This document shows positions 1 through 12,323 of a stretch of 64,000 nucleotides of DNA, in pieces (position 1 is the stretch's first letter; the number at the start of each line of letters is the position of its first letter). Position numbers and translations under genes: made by a program. Source of the DNA: Oceanobacillus profundus (GTDB taxonomy: Bacteria; Bacillota; Bacilli; Bacillales; Amphibacillaceae); NCBI RefSeq assembly GCF_003515705.1, contig NZ_QWEH01000009.1, positions 103,442-167,441 of the forward strand, given 5' to 3'. Below the pieces are notes generated by a model, which saw only the letters and a list, made by a program, of their open reading frames with translations, was not told the DNA's origin and did not search any database.

Positions 1-1
1 T

Positions 2-688
2 GGTGATAGTGATGACAATACATGGGTCCAAAAAGAAATGGGAAAGGCTTGTATCGCTTCGCTCAAGAAACTTGTTGGAAAACAAAATACGATTGCTGTA
101 ACTGGCGGTACTACAATGGCAGCTGTAGCTGAATCAATGACTTCCTTGAATAAGGAAAGTGAATTTCTGTTTGTTCCTGCTCGTGGTGGTATTGGTGAAA
201 AGGCTGAAAACCAAGCTAGCAGAATTGTTGAGGAGATGGCAAAAAAGGTCGGTGGAGAATACCGGCAATTATATGTTCCGGATCCAATCAGTGATACGAC
301 CTACGAAACCATTATCAATGAACCATCTATTATGGAAGTAATCCAGCGCATCAAAGGTGCTGACATTGTTATTCACGGGGTGGGGGATGCATTGAAAATG
401 GCAGAACGCAGGAGAACGCCAGATGATGTCATCACCTTATTAAAGGAAAAGAATGCTGCAAGTGAAGCATTTGGTTACTATTTTGACCAAACAGGTAATG
501 TTGTCCATAAAGTGAAAACGGTAGGAATACAGTTGGAGGATTTGGACAACGTAGATAATGTCATTACAGTGGCTGGAGGCAGATCGAAGGGAGTAGCAAT
601 TGCGTCTTACTTCAAGCGAGGCAGAGGTGACTTGCTGGTAACAGATCAAGGAGCAGCAGAACAGATATTGAGAGGTTCTCCTCTTTAA
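2..688 (+). CDS. cggR: Central glycolytic genes regulator CggR, C-terminal part (5' end outside window)
   Basis: The reading frame is open from base 2, so the gene begins upstream; about 228 residues are visible. They form the SorC/DeoR-type sugar-binding effector domain: the stretch with TGGTTMAAVAE, then VPARGGIGE and the late VAGGRSKGVAIASYF match the phosphosugar-binding fold of CggR. In B. subtilis CggR represses the gapA operon and is released by fructose-1,6-bisphosphate. The N-terminal DNA-binding domain is not in the window. gapA follows after 37 bases, the usual cggR-gapA arrangement, so it probably represses its own operon. An internal ATG at 38 is in frame but is not the start. 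Confidence 0.93.
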   Translation, partial: GDSDDNTWVQKEMGKACIASLKKLVGKQNTIAVTGGTTMAAVAESMTSLNKESEFLFVPARGGIGEKAENQASRIVEEMAKKVGGEYRQLYVPDPISDTTYETIINEPSIMEVIQRIKGADIVIHGVGDALKMAERRRTPDDVITLLKEKNAASEAFGYYFDQTGNVVHKVKTVGIQLEDLDNVDNVITVAGGRSKGVAIASYFKRGRGDLLVTDQGAAEQILRGSPL

Positions 689-722
689 ATATATCAATAA
701 AAAAGAATTCTAGGAGGAATAA

Positions 723-1733
<1,011 letters not shown>

Positions 1734-1744
1734 GAAAAAGTGAG

Positions 1745-1778
1745 ACGGAGGAGGATTCCATTCCTCCTCCGTTTTTTC
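1745..1778 (+). terminator. Rho-independent terminator after gapA
   Basis: An 11-bp GC-rich stem (1745-1755 with 1762-1772, arms ACGGAGGAGGA/TCCTCCTCCGT) with a 6-base loop is followed by a run of six T. Confidence 0.93.
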
Positions 1779-1994
1779 GCATAACTTACTTGGCAAAAGG
1801 ACTTCTGAGAAGGTGAAGAACACTTTCATAAGAATCCCTTTAACGAATGCCAAGTTTTAAAAAATACTTTAACAAGCGCGTACGTACTTGTTAGTATATA
1901 ATGATTACGAATCATGTAATCATGGAAGTCTATGTTCAGGGGTTACTTACTCCATGAATAGATTACATAGGCAGAAATAAGGAGGGGTTTATTC
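1779..1994 (+). promoter_or_regulatory. Leader region of pgk with long inverted repeat
   Basis: There is no gene here. A consensus -10 hexamer TATAAT sits at 1897-1902 without a convincing -35. Just downstream, 1914-1926 (ATGTAATC plus ATGGA) can pair with 1951-1955 (TCCAT) and 1961-1968 (GATTACAT), so the pgk leader RNA can fold into a long interrupted hairpin. A strong RBS AAGGAGGGG precedes pgk. The promoter call is tentative. Confidence 0.35.
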
Positions 1995-3176
1995 ATGAAT
2001 AAAAAAACACTTCAAGACCTTGACGTAAAAGGAAAAAAAGTATTTTGCCGTGTCGATTTTAATGTTCCATTGAAAGATGGAGAGATTACGGATGATACGA
2101 GAATTAGAGCGGCATTGCCGACAATTAACTATTTAACAGAGCAAGGCGCTATTGTTATTTTGGCAAGTCACCTTGGACGACCAAAAGGCAAAGTAGTGGA
2201 AGATTTACGTTTGGACCCTGTTGCCAAGCATTTAAGTGATTTAATTGGAAAACAAGTAGTGAAAACAGATTCTGTTTACGGTGAAGAAGTGAACGAAGCA
2301 ATTGCTTCCTTACAACCTGGCAATGTACTCCTAATCGAAAATGTTCGATTTGAAGCTGGAGAGGAGAAAAATGATCCCCAGCTAGTGCAAGCACTTACTG
2401 ATATGGCAGATCTCTATGTAAACGATGCTTTTGGTGCAGCTCATCGTGCGCATGCATCGACAACTGGAGTTGCAGAAAAACTTCCAGCAGCAGCTGGTTA
2501 CCTATTGGAAAAAGAAATAGATGTACTAGGAAAAGCGCTTGAAACGCCAGAACGGCCGTTCACCGCAATTATTGGCGGTGCAAAGGTGAAGGATAAGATC
2601 AATGTAATCGATAATCTATTAGATAAAGTAGATAATCTAATCATTGGTGGCGGACTTGCTTATACATTTATTAAAGCACAAGGACATGAAATCGGTAAGT
2701 CCTTATTAGAAGAAGACAAAATTGACCTTGCTCTTGAGTTTATCAAGAAAGCTGAAGAAAAAGGAGTTAACTTTGTGCTTCCTGTTGATGTAGTAGTAGC
2801 TGATGATTTCTCTGAATCAGCAAATACAAAAATTGTTGGCATTGATGAAATTCCTGCCGATTGGGAAGCTTTAGATATTGGTCCAAAGACAAGAGAGATA
2901 TACAGTCAGCTTGTCGCGGAATCAAAATTAATTCTTTGGAATGGTCCAATGGGTGTGTTCGAACTAAACCCATTTGCTGGTGGAACGAGAGCAGTTGCAG
3001 AGGCTCTAGCTGAAACCGCGGGTTACTCCATTATTGGTGGTGGAGATTCCGCTGCAGCTGTGGAGAAATTCGACTTTGCAGATGAAATGGATCATGTATC
3101 CACTGGTGGAGGGGCTTCCTTGGAATTCATGGAGGGTAAAATTTTACCAGGTGTCGCTGCTTTAAATGATAAGTAA
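1995..3176 (+). CDS. pgk: Phosphoglycerate kinase
   Basis: It transfers phosphate from 1,3-bisphosphoglycerate to ADP, giving ATP and 3-phosphoglycerate. The length of 393 residues is normal. [11 protein letters not shown] near the N-terminus, ASHLGRPKG, the central [14 protein letters not shown] and the C-terminal GGGDSAAAV nucleotide-binding loop are diagnostic. It opens a second glycolytic unit pgk-tpiA-gpmI(-eno); tpiA begins about 40 bases after its stop. Confidence 0.98.
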   Translation: MNKKTLQDLDVKGKKVFCRVDFNVPLKDGEITDDTRIRAALPTINYLTEQGAIVILASHLGRPKGKVVEDLRLDPVAKHLSDLIGKQVVKTDSVYGEEVNEAIASLQPGNVLLIENVRFEAGEEKNDPQLVQALTDMADLYVNDAFGAAHRAHASTTGVAEKLPAAAGYLLEKEIDVLGKALETPERPFTAIIGGAKVKDKINVIDNLLDKVDNLIIGGGLAYTFIKAQGHEIGKSLLEEDKIDLALEFIKKAEEKGVNFVLPVDVVVADDFSESANTKIVGIDEIPADWEALDIGPKTREIYSQLVAESKLILWNGPMGVFELNPFAGGTRAVAEALAETAGYSIIGGGDSAAAVEKFDFADEMDHVSTGGGASLEFMEGKILPGVAALNDK

Positions 3177-3215
3177 TAGCAGGCAGTGATACAAATTAAC
3201 TTGTGGGGTGATAAA

Positions 3216-3974
3216 ATGCGTAAAAAAGTGATTGCTGGAAATTGGAAAATGAATAAAGTTTTATCGGAAGCAACAGCATTTGTTGATGATGTAGTTGGAA
3301 AAGTACCCAATAGTGATCAAGTAGAAGCTATTGTATGTGCGCCGTTTCCATATCTATCTTCCTTAGTGGAAAAAACAAATGGAACAAAACTTCGTGTAGC
3401 TGCACAAAATATGCATTTTGAAGAAAATGGTGCATTTACTGGAGAAGTAAGTCCTGCAATGTTGCAAGACCTTGGTGTAACACATGTTGTACTTGGTCAT
3501 TCAGAGCGTCGTGAATATTTTGCAGAGACAGATGAAACAGTAAACAAAAAGACACATGCGGCATTTAAGCATGACCTTACTCCAATCGTTTGTGTTGGTG
3601 AAACGTTAGAGCAACGTGAAGCGAATCAAACAATGGACCATGTTGCAACTCAAGTTAAAAAAGCACTTGAGGGTCTTTCCGATGAGCAAGTAGCTAACAC
3701 AATTATAGCTTATGAGCCAATTTGGGCGATTGGAACAGGAAAGACGGCATCTAGTGAAGATGCCAATGAAGTATGTGCGCAAATCCGCCAGGTAATTAAA
3801 GAAGTGACAACTGAAGATACGGCAGAAAAAGTTGTTATTCAATATGGTGGTAGTGTAAAACCTTCGAATATTGATGAATTACTTGCAACTTCCGATATTG
3901 ATGGTGCATTAGTCGGTGGGGCAAGTCTAGAAGCTGAATCATTTCTACAGCTTGTGGAGGCAGGTACAAAATGA
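3216..3974 (+). CDS. tpiA: Triosephosphate isomerase
   Basis: It interconverts dihydroxyacetone phosphate and glyceraldehyde 3-phosphate. The ATG at 3216 is chosen because a GGGGTG ribosome-binding site lies five bases before it and the protein then starts [14 protein letters not shown], the family N-terminus with the catalytic Lys; the frame is open ten codons further up. The product has 252 residues. Catalytic His is in VLGHSERR and catalytic Glu in [11 protein letters not shown]; the phosphate-binding GGSV and GALVGGAS loops are present. Its TGA overlaps the gpmI ATG by four bases (ATGA), which implies translational coupling. Confidence 0.98.
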   Translation: MRKKVIAGNWKMNKVLSEATAFVDDVVGKVPNSDQVEAIVCAPFPYLSSLVEKTNGTKLRVAAQNMHFEENGAFTGEVSPAMLQDLGVTHVVLGHSERREYFAETDETVNKKTHAAFKHDLTPIVCVGETLEQREANQTMDHVATQVKKALEGLSDEQVANTIIAYEPIWAIGTGKTASSEDANEVCAQIRQVIKEVTTEDTAEKVVIQYGGSVKPSNIDELLATSDIDGALVGGASLEAESFLQLVEAGTK

Positions 3975-5509
3975 CTCAAAATAAATTAGCTGCATTAATC
4001 ATTTTGGATGGATTTGCGATCCGTGATGAAGTAATGGGAAATGCAGTAAAACAAGCAAGTACACCTAACTTTGATCGATATTGGGACAAATACGCCCATA
4101 ATCAATTGATCGCAAGTGGAAACGCCGTAGGATTACCTGATGGCCAAATGGGGAATTCTGAAGTAGGGCATTTGAATATTGGTGCTGGTCGCGTTGTTTA
4201 TCAAAGCTTGACTCGAGTGAATATGTCCATTGAGGAAGGTGACTTTTTCAAGGTCGAAGCTTTTCTAAGATCGATTCACCATGCGAAAACGAACGATAAG
4301 GCGCTTCACTTATTTGGATTGTTATCTGATGGCGGTGTGCATAGCCATATCAGTCATTTATTTGCATTGTTAAAGCTAGCAAAGGATAATGGTTTAGAAA
4401 AAGTATATATACATGCATTCCTAGATGGTCGAGACGTCGGCCCACAAACTGCAGGTGAATATATTGTAGAAACCGAGGATAAAATCCGTGAGCTAGGAAT
4501 TGGTGAAATTGCAACCGTTTCTGGAAGGTACTATTCGATGGACCGTGATAAACGCTGGGATCGTGTTCAAAAGTCCTACGAAGCAATGGTTCATGGCAAA
4601 GGTCCAAAGTATAAAAACGCAATGGAAGTTATTCAGGATAATTATGAAAATGGAATTTATGACGAATTCGTTATACCTTCCGTTATTGTCGATGAGAATG
4701 ATGAGCCTGTTGGACGAATTCAGGATAATGACTCAATTATTTTCTATAACTTCCGCCCTGACAGAGCAATTCAAATTTCACGTACATTTGCAAATGCAGA
4801 TTTTCGTGATTTTGATCGAGGCGAGAATGTTCCAAAAGACTTGGATTTTGTAATGCTAACGAATTTCAGTGAAACAGTAGATGGTTTTGTTGCCTATGAA
4901 CCGATTAACTTGGATAATACCGTTGGTGAAGTACTTGCTCAGAATAATCTAAAGCAACTGCGTATTGCTGAAACGGAAAAATATCCGCATGTAACCTTTT
5001 TCATGAGTGGGGGACGTGAACAGGAATTTCCGGGTGAGAAACGCATTCTGATTGATTCGCCAAAAGTTGCAACTTACGATTTAAAACCTGAAATGAGTGC
5101 CTATGAAGTAACGGATGCGCTTCTTGAAGAACTAGATAAAGGTGAACAGAATGCCATCATTCTAAACTTTGCCAATCCAGATATGGTTGGTCATTCAGGT
5201 AAGCTACAACCAACAATTGATGCTATTCAAGCAGTTGATCAATGCTTAGGAAAAATTGTTGACAAAATCGTGGAACTTGGTGGACATGCAATTATTACTG
5301 CCGACCATGGTAACTCCGATGAGGTTGTTACATTGGAAGGTAACCCAATGACTGCGCACACTACCAATCCAGTACCAGTTATCGTTACAAAAGATAATAT
5401 TCAATTACGTGATGGTGGCAAGTTAGCTGATCTATCACCAACATTATTGGATTTACTTGATGTTGCCAAACCAGAAGAAATGACTGGAGAATCATTAATT
5501 ATTAAATAA
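3971..5509 (+). CDS. gpmI: 2,3-bisphosphoglycerate-independent phosphoglycerate mutase
   Basis: It is the Mn-dependent, cofactor-independent mutase that converts 3- to 2-phosphoglycerate; in spore formers its pH sensitivity lets 3-phosphoglycerate accumulate in the forespore. The 512 residues are full length. The catalytic Ser lies in [14 protein letters not shown] (about residue 62); metal ligands are in [24 protein letters not shown] and TADHGNSDE. It overlaps tpiA by four bases. A 245-base structured gap separates it from eno, where B. subtilis has a much shorter spacer. Confidence 0.98.
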   Translation: MTQNKLAALIILDGFAIRDEVMGNAVKQASTPNFDRYWDKYAHNQLIASGNAVGLPDGQMGNSEVGHLNIGAGRVVYQSLTRVNMSIEEGDFFKVEAFLRSIHHAKTNDKALHLFGLLSDGGVHSHISHLFALLKLAKDNGLEKVYIHAFLDGRDVGPQTAGEYIVETEDKIRELGIGEIATVSGRYYSMDRDKRWDRVQKSYEAMVHGKGPKYKNAMEVIQDNYENGIYDEFVIPSVIVDENDEPVGRIQDNDSIIFYNFRPDRAIQISRTFANADFRDFDRGENVPKDLDFVMLTNFSETVDGFVAYEPINLDNTVGEVLAQNNLKQLRIAETEKYPHVTFFMSGGREQEFPGEKRILIDSPKVATYDLKPEMSAYEVTDALLEELDKGEQNAIILNFANPDMVGHSGKLQPTIDAIQAVDQCLGKIVDKIVELGGHAIITADHGNSDEVVTLEGNPMTAHTTNPVPVIVTKDNIQLRDGGKLADLSPTLLDLLDVAKPEEMTGESLIIK

Positions 5510-5534
5510 AAATAAAAATTAAAAGTAAAAAAAG

Positions 5535-7041
<1,507 letters not shown>

Positions 7042-7051
7042 AAAAGTATTG

Positions 7052-7085
7052 ATAAGAGACGGAGAAATCTGTCTCTTATTTTTTT
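7052..7085 (+). terminator. Rho-independent terminator after eno
   Basis: Stem ATAAGAGAC/GTCTCTTAT (7052-7060, 7071-7079) extends inwards to a GAAA apical loop and is followed by a run of seven T. Confidence 0.92.
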
Positions 7086-7107
7086 GCGGAAAGTTTCGAT
7101 TAGAAAC

Positions 7108-7157
7108 TTGACAAGTGATAAGCTTTTTAATTAATTCCCGCTTGTAAATGTTTACAA
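7108..7157 (+). promoter_or_regulatory. Promoter with overlapping cre-like CcpA box before nucleoside hydrolase
   Basis: A consensus -35 TTGACA (7108-7113) is followed at 17 bases by a poor -10 TTAATT (7131-7136). At 7142-7156 lies TTGTAAATGTTTACA, which fits the cre consensus WTGNAANCGNWWNCA except for T in place of the central C. Its position at the expected start of transcription suggests catabolite repression by CcpA. The palindrome TTGTAAA/TTTACAA has 7-base arms around TG. Confidence 0.5.
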
Positions 7158-7231
7158 AATCCAAGCATAGATAAGTGTCCCCTGTAATACAGTTAACTAA
7201 ATGTAATTATTATACAGAGAGGGGGGCTTAC

Positions 7232-8206
7232 ATGGCTAAAAAAGTATTGCTTTTCGGTGATATTGGTATTGACGATACAATTGCTATACTTTATGCATAC
7301 ATGAATGATGAAATTGATATTGTTGGGATGGTTGCTGACTATGGAAATATATCGAGGGAAAATGCTTTAGCAAATATCCAATATGTACGAAGCCTGTTCG
7401 ACTCCGAGGAAATTGAAAATGTCAAAATCATTGTAGGTGCTGAAATACCAATGACAGGTGAACTGCCTGAATATGTTCCGGAAATTCACGGAGAATATGG
7501 ACTCGGACCAATTATACCTGAGACGGATGGCCAAGACGGGGTCAGTGAAAATTTCCACGATATTGTTGAAATAATAGAACAATATCAGGATGAATTAGTC
7601 ATTGTTAACATCGGTCGTTTGACATCACTTGCTACAATGTTTTTATTGTATCCGGATTTAATGAGAAAGATAAAAAGCTATTATATAATGGGAGGCGCAT
7701 TTTGGGTGCCAGGAAATGTAACTGCTGTTTCAGAGGCGAATTTTCATGGTGATCCTGTTGCTGCTCAGTTGGTATTATCAAACACAAATAATAACGTTAC
7801 AATTATTCCATTGAATGTAACCCAACAAGCAATCGCTACACCAGAAATGGTGGATTATATTGATCAGGTAGGCGAGCTACCAATGGTAAAAACGTTATTG
7901 GATTACTACTACGATTATTACAAGGAGAGGGATCCTAATATACAAGGTAGTCCCCTTCACGATGTCCTCACATTAATGGCGATTAATCAAGAAGATATGT
8001 TTACATTTCAACATTTACCTGTGCAGATTGTTCAGGCACGAGAAGGCACAGAGCGAGGTCAAAGCATAGCTGACATTCGACCATACAGTAATATGGAGGA
8101 GGAAGCAGAAGAGGAGATTCGAACCCATCGTATCGCTTTCGGACTCGATTATCCAAAGTTCTACACGCGTTTTATGACCGTTATGTCAGGTCAGCGATTC
8201 GACTAA
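7232..8206 (+). CDS. Nucleoside hydrolase, IunH/RihA family
   Basis: It belongs to the Ca-dependent inosine-uridine nucleoside N-ribohydrolases, which split nucleosides into base and ribose. ATG 7232 is chosen for its strong RBS (AGAGAGGGGGG); an open frame extends 19 codons upstream without support. The 324 residues begin FGDIGIDDTIAILYA, a variant of the usual DTDPGIDDA Ca-binding loop that lacks the first D-x-D-P; YYIMGGAF and the late LHDVLTLMA carry further conserved residues. The altered loop makes the substrate uncertain. Upstream cre-like box suggests use of nucleosides when better carbon is absent. Confidence 0.8.
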   Translation: MAKKVLLFGDIGIDDTIAILYAYMNDEIDIVGMVADYGNISRENALANIQYVRSLFDSEEIENVKIIVGAEIPMTGELPEYVPEIHGEYGLGPIIPETDGQDGVSENFHDIVEIIEQYQDELVIVNIGRLTSLATMFLLYPDLMRKIKSYYIMGGAFWVPGNVTAVSEANFHGDPVAAQLVLSNTNNNVTIIPLNVTQQAIATPEMVDYIDQVGELPMVKTLLDYYYDYYKERDPNIQGSPLHDVLTLMAINQEDMFTFQHLPVQIVQAREGTERGQSIADIRPYSNMEEEAEEEIRTHRIAFGLDYPKFYTRFMTVMSGQRFD

Positions 8207-8214
8207 ATGTGATG

Positions 8215-8257
8215 CATAAAAGTGATATGAATTTTAATATCGCTTTTATGTTTTTTT
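8215..8257 (+). terminator. Rho-independent terminator after nucleoside hydrolase
   Basis: A 14-bp stem (8215-8228 with 8237-8250, one G-U pair) is followed by seven T. Confidence 0.9.
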
Positions 8258-8281
8258 ATGCTAACCTAAAAGAATAAGAGG

Positions 8282-8869
8282 GTGATTACAATCGATATTT
8301 TAAAAACAATTAAAGAACGCAGAACCATTCATACATTTAAACAGCAAGAAGTTGATCAAGCACTATTGAAAAAAATATTTATGTATGGAACTTATGCCCC
8401 TACGCATTATATGAAGGAGCCATGGAGAGTTAAAATCTATCAAGGAAAAGGAAAACAGGATTTTGTGAAGGCAATTATTCAAAGCTACCAGCGGATAGGA
8501 ATAATCAAAAAGGATAATGATCCGAAAACGGCGAAACTGATAGCCTCCATGACAAAATTTCTTTTGAATATTCCACATCATGCGCTTATTTATTTTGAAA
8601 TAGAGGATGATCCCATTCGTTATGAAGAAGAATATGCAGCAGTATGTGCATTTATTCAGAATACACAACTTGCGGCATGGGAATTTGGTGTAGGCATGCT
8701 CTGGACAATAACTCCCTATATGCACGACAAGGAATTTTTGAAGGATATTGAACTCGATTATATGAAAACAAAAATTGCTGCAGTAATGCAAATTGGCTAC
8801 CCGAAAAAAATACCGCATGTTAAAGAGAGGACCCCGATTGAAGAAAAGCTGACTTTTATTGAAAAATAA
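8282..8869 (+). CDS. Nitroreductase family protein
   Basis: It is an FMN-dependent NAD(P)H nitroreductase-like enzyme, about 195 residues. The N-terminal IKERRTIHTF and GTYAPTHYMKEPWRVKIYQG match the FMN-binding start of the family, and the C-terminal ...VMQIGYPKK is typical. The start is unclear: the only conventional start codon, GTG 8282, lies inside the AGAGGGTGAT ribosome-binding sequence, and the family's usual initiating Met would fall on an ATC codon at 8291. Substrate unknown. No convincing terminator follows; it converges on ptsI. Confidence 0.8.
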   Translation: MITIDILKTIKERRTIHTFKQQEVDQALLKKIFMYGTYAPTHYMKEPWRVKIYQGKGKQDFVKAIIQSYQRIGIIKKDNDPKTAKLIASMTKFLLNIPHHALIYFEIEDDPIRYEEEYAAVCAFIQNTQLAAWEFGVGMLWTITPYMHDKEFLKDIELDYMKTKIAAVMQIGYPKKIPHVKERTPIEEKLTFIEK

Positions 8870-8998
8870 TAATCAATTGAGACATGGGTTCGACATTTTT
8901 CCAAACAAAGCTCTTGTCCAATCCGAAAACGTGCTTGCTTCACCATAAAAAGCGATCCCACAGCTCAAAAATGCTTTCCCATCCTAATGTAATCAATT

Positions 8999-9030
8999 AA
9001 AAAAGTGCTCAGACTAAAAGTCTGAGCACT
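8999..9030 (-). terminator. Rho-independent terminator after ptsI
   Basis: Perfect 12-bp stem AGTGCTCAGACT/AGTCTGAGCACT (9004-9015, 9019-9030); the adjoining A run 8999-9003 is the T tail on the minus strand. Confidence 0.93.
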
Positions 9031-9041
9031 TCATCAAAATC

Positions 9042-10769
9042 TTACTCTGTTTTTTCTTTAATAAATTCTACAACTTCTTCAGCAGTTCCCATAGCTAGTA
9101 TCTCTTCTTTATAGGAAACCATTTTCTCTTTAGAAAGGTTACGAATTTGCGTACGTGCAGGTAAAATGGATGTAGCACTCATACTGAACTCGTCCAATCC
9201 AAGCCCAAGTAAAATTGGAATTGCAATGGAATCTCCAGCCATTTCTCCACACATACCAACCCATTTACCTTCTTTGTGCGCTGCTTCGATAACCGTGTTT
9301 ACTAGGTTAAGGATTGCAGGGTGGTATGGCTGATATAGGTAAGAAACCTGTTCATTCATTCGGTCTGCAGCCATTGTATATTGAATTAAATCGTTTGTTC
9401 CAATACTAAAGAAATCTACTTCTTTGGCAAATTGTTTAGCAATTACAGCAGTTGAAGGGATTTCTACCATGATTCCAACTTCGATATCATCGGAGACCTT
9501 CACACCGTCTGCTACTAAAGCTTCTTTTTCATCAAGAAGAATTGCTTTTGCTTGACGGAATTCTTCTAATGTTGCAATCATCGGGAACATAATTTTTAAG
9601 TTTCCAAACGCACTTGCACGCAGTAGAGCACGTAACTGTGGACGGAAAACTTGCTCGTTATCTAAGCAGAATCGAATTGCACGGTACCCTAAAAATGGGT
9701 TCATTTCTTTTGGTAAGTCTAAATAGCTGAGCTCTTTATCTCCACCAACATCCAATGTTCTTACAACAACGGGCTTATCACCCATTTGCTCAAGTACAGA
9801 TTTATATGCTTCGTACTGCTCGTCCTCAGACGGTAGCTCAGATTTACCCATGTACAGGAATTCTGTTCGGTAAAGTCCGACACCTTCTCCACCATTATTT
9901 AATACTCCATGTACATCATCAGGCGTACCGATATTACCTGCTAGCTCAACTTGTTCGCCGTCGCTAGAGAAAGTAGGCTCGTCTTTAAGCTTCGCCCATA
10001 CTTCTTGTTGTTTTGCATAAGCTTCTTGTTTATTGCGATACGTCTCTATTTCTTCTTCAGTAGGGTTAATAATAACATTACCTTCAAGTCCGTCTACAAT
10101 AATGATGTCGTCTTTTGCTACAGTAGAAGTAATATCCTTTGTACCTACCACGGCAGGAATTTCAAGTGATCTTGCCATAATCGCAGAGTGAGAAGTACGA
10201 CCACCGATATCGGTAGCAAACCCTTTCACGAACTCACGATTTAATTGAGCAGTGTCTGATGGTGTAAGGTCATTTGCAATGACGATTACTTGCTCGTTTA
10301 TTAGAGCTGGATCAGGGAAGCTTGCCCCTAATAGATGTGCAAGTACGCGTTTTGTCACGTCCCCGATGTCAGCAGCGCGTTCGCGCATATATTCATTATC
10401 CATTGCTTTAAACATATCAATGAACATCGTTGCAACTTCATCTAATGCAGCTTCAGCATTTACTTTTTCAGTTGTAATCTTGTCCTTCATCGGATTGACA
10501 AGCTCAGGATCACTAAGAACTAATAGATGTGCAGAGAAGATCTCAGCATGTTCTTCATCAATCTCTTTTCTTGTATGCTCTTTAATTCTTTCTAACTCTT
10601 GTTTTGAAATTGCCAAAGCTTGGTCTAGTCGTTCTACCTCTTGTTCTGTATCTTCAATTGTTACCTTTTCAAACGATAAATCCGGCGCTTTCAATTCATA
10701 AGCTTTTGCAATTGCAATGCCGGATGATGCAGCTATTCCCATTACTTTCTTCATGATGCTAGAGTCCAT
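9042..10769 (-). CDS. ptsI: Phosphotransferase system enzyme I
   Basis: It autophosphorylates from phosphoenolpyruvate and passes the phosphate to HPr, the first step of all PTS sugar uptake. 575 residues are full length. The N-terminal [14 protein letters not shown], the active-site [13 protein letters not shown] (phospho-His), the TEFLYM region, [11 protein letters not shown] and the PEP-binding [14 protein letters not shown] and GMCGEMAGD motifs are all seen. An in-frame ATG at 10754 with better RBS spacing (AAGGA about 11 bases upstream) may be the true start. Unusually, ptsH is not the upstream neighbour. Confidence 0.96.
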   Translation of the reverse strand: MDSSIMKKVMGIAASSGIAIAKAYELKAPDLSFEKVTIEDTEQEVERLDQALAISKQELERIKEHTRKEIDEEHAEIFSAHLLVLSDPELVNPMKDKITTEKVNAEAALDEVATMFIDMFKAMDNEYMRERAADIGDVTKRVLAHLLGASFPDPALINEQVIVIANDLTPSDTAQLNREFVKGFATDIGGRTSHSAIMARSLEIPAVVGTKDITSTVAKDDIIIVDGLEGNVIINPTEEEIETYRNKQEAYAKQQEVWAKLKDEPTFSSDGEQVELAGNIGTPDDVHGVLNNGGEGVGLYRTEFLYMGKSELPSEDEQYEAYKSVLEQMGDKPVVVRTLDVGGDKELSYLDLPKEMNPFLGYRAIRFCLDNEQVFRPQLRALLRASAFGNLKIMFPMIATLEEFRQAKAILLDEKEALVADGVKVSDDIEVGIMVEIPSTAVIAKQFAKEVDFFSIGTNDLIQYTMAADRMNEQVSYLYQPYHPAILNLVNTVIEAAHKEGKWVGMCGEMAGDSIAIPILLGLGLDEFSMSATSILPARTQIRNLSKEKMVSYKEEILAMGTAEEVVEFIKEKTE

Positions 10770-10898
10770 CCTTTCAAATTAAAAGAGTATTAGAAAACGT
10801 GGCGTTTGGCCAGGTTTCCTGAGTGGATGTCTTATTTGCCCAAAAACGCTCCATATACATTTTACCTTCATGTAAATGCACATGCAAGTAAATGATTG

Positions 10899-11810
10899 TT
10901 ACAGATGTAGCACAATCCATTTGTTAATATCAGCAAATATTTCCATGCGATTAATTTCATTTAATATCTCATGTCGCCCATCAGGATAGAGCATGACTGT
11001 AATGTTTTCTAGCCCTGCCTTTTCGTATATGTTAGCAGTTTTCCAAACGCCTTTTGCATAATCGCCAACAGGGTCAGCATCACCACTAATGATTAGCATT
11101 GGAAGATTTTTGCGTATCAATTGATTCTGTTTCTTGTTTTGCATGGAAAGTATACCGGAAAGTAAATCATAGAAGAATCTTCCCGTTGGAATAAAACCTG
11201 AAAATGGATCGTTTACATAATCCTGAACAATTGCTTCATCTCTCGAAAGCCATTCAAACCCATTCTTTTTATCTTTGATTTTCTTATTATTGCTGCTAAA
11301 GGAAAGGTAATTCATGAGGTTAGATTGTCCTTTAGGTGGTAAGGTTTTTGAAAGTGCTTTACCTAGGGTGGATGTGACAGTCGAGAAATACCCGGTACCA
11401 GATAACACGACACCATCAATTAGGTGACTATGGATTTGAAGATAGTTTCTTGCTAAAAATGATCCCATACTGTGACCAAAGAGAAAAATTGGCGTGTTTG
11501 GATGATCGTGCTTAATATGCTTCGTTATTTCATAAAGGTCATTAGTTGCTTTTGAAAAACCGTCCTGATCTGCAAAATAACCTTGTAATCCTTGTTTTTC
11601 ACCTGTTTTTCCATGTCCTCTATGGTCATTACCATACACAAAAAATCCTTTCTCAACTAAATAATTGGCAAATTCATGATATCGTTCAATATGCTCCACC
11701 ATTCCATGTGCTAACTGAATCACTGCTTTTGGTGTTGTATCTGTGGTATACCATTTCTTTACATAAATAGCAGTATTGTCTTCCATTGATAGCCAACAAG
11801 TGTGTTCCAT
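10899..11810 (-). CDS. Alpha/beta hydrolase, lysophospholipase/monoglyceride lipase type
   Basis: A 303-residue serine hydrolase of the Hydrolase_4 group. HGMVEHIERYHEFA and NDHRGHGKTG are the oxyanion/lid landmarks, the nucleophile elbow is FGHSMGSFLAR (Ser about 115), the acid lies in ISGDADPVGDY and the His in PDGRHEILNE. No signal peptide, so cytosolic or membrane-peripheral. RBS GGGGGG before the ATG. It probably deacylates lysophospholipids or monoglycerides; the substrate is not shown by the sequence. It lies 130 bases upstream of ptsI on the same strand. Confidence 0.85.
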   Translation of the reverse strand: MEHTCWLSMEDNTAIYVKKWYTTDTTPKAVIQLAHGMVEHIERYHEFANYLVEKGFFVYGNDHRGHGKTGEKQGLQGYFADQDGFSKATNDLYEITKHIKHDHPNTPIFLFGHSMGSFLARNYLQIHSHLIDGVVLSGTGYFSTVTSTLGKALSKTLPPKGQSNLMNYLSFSSNNKKIKDKKNGFEWLSRDEAIVQDYVNDPFSGFIPTGRFFYDLLSGILSMQNKKQNQLIRKNLPMLIISGDADPVGDYAKGVWKTANIYEKAGLENITVMLYPDGRHEILNEINRMEIFADINKWIVLHL

Positions 11811-11975
11811 TCAAAATCCCCCCCACGTTTTTCTACTATTTATATTTATATTAGAAGGAATTTATCATTTCGTCTAAATTTAAAGCAAATTTAACACGAT
11901 TTATCTTGCTAGTTTTAAGAGAAATATGATAAAGTAACATGTAGGTATTGTCGGTGCAGGAGGAGGTCGTGAAAC

Positions 11976-12209
11976 ATGGCAAGTGTTGTGACTATATTAT
12001 TAGTAATTGATGCAATTGTGATGATCGTTTTAGTACTATTACAGTCGGGAAAAAGCGCAGGACTATCCGGAGCTATATCTGGTGGTGCAGAGCAATTATT
12101 CGGTAAGCAAAAGGCACGTGGGATTGATTTAATTCTCCATCGTGGAACGATTGTTACTGGCGTATTGTTCTTTCTATTAGCTTTTCTAAGTGCATATGTA
12201 TTACAATAG
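11976..12209 (+). CDS. secG: Preprotein translocase subunit SecG
   Basis: A 77-residue inner-membrane protein with two hydrophobic segments (about 2-22 and 55-76) separated by a Gly-rich cytosolic loop, [29 protein letters not shown], which is the SecG signature. It assists SecYE/SecA protein export. RBS AGGAGGTCG. The order secG-esterase-rnr-smpB-ssrA is the standard Bacillus arrangement. Confidence 0.95.
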   Translation: MASVVTILLVIDAIVMIVLVLLQSGKSAGLSGAISGGAEQLFGKQKARGIDLILHRGTIVTGVLFFLLAFLSAYVLQ

Positions 12210-12214
12210 AAAGT

Positions 12215-12250
12215 AACCCCTTGTCACGAGTTAGTGATAAGGGTTTTTTA
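12215..12250 (+). terminator. Rho-independent terminator after secG
   Basis: Arms 12215-12227 and 12234-12245 pair with one bulge and one G-U, followed by a T run. Confidence 0.85.
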
Positions 12251-12323
12251 ATTATAGATGTTGTATAGTTATACATAAAGGGAAAAGTAATAAGAAGACC
12301 GTGCAAGGAGATGTCGCAGAAAA

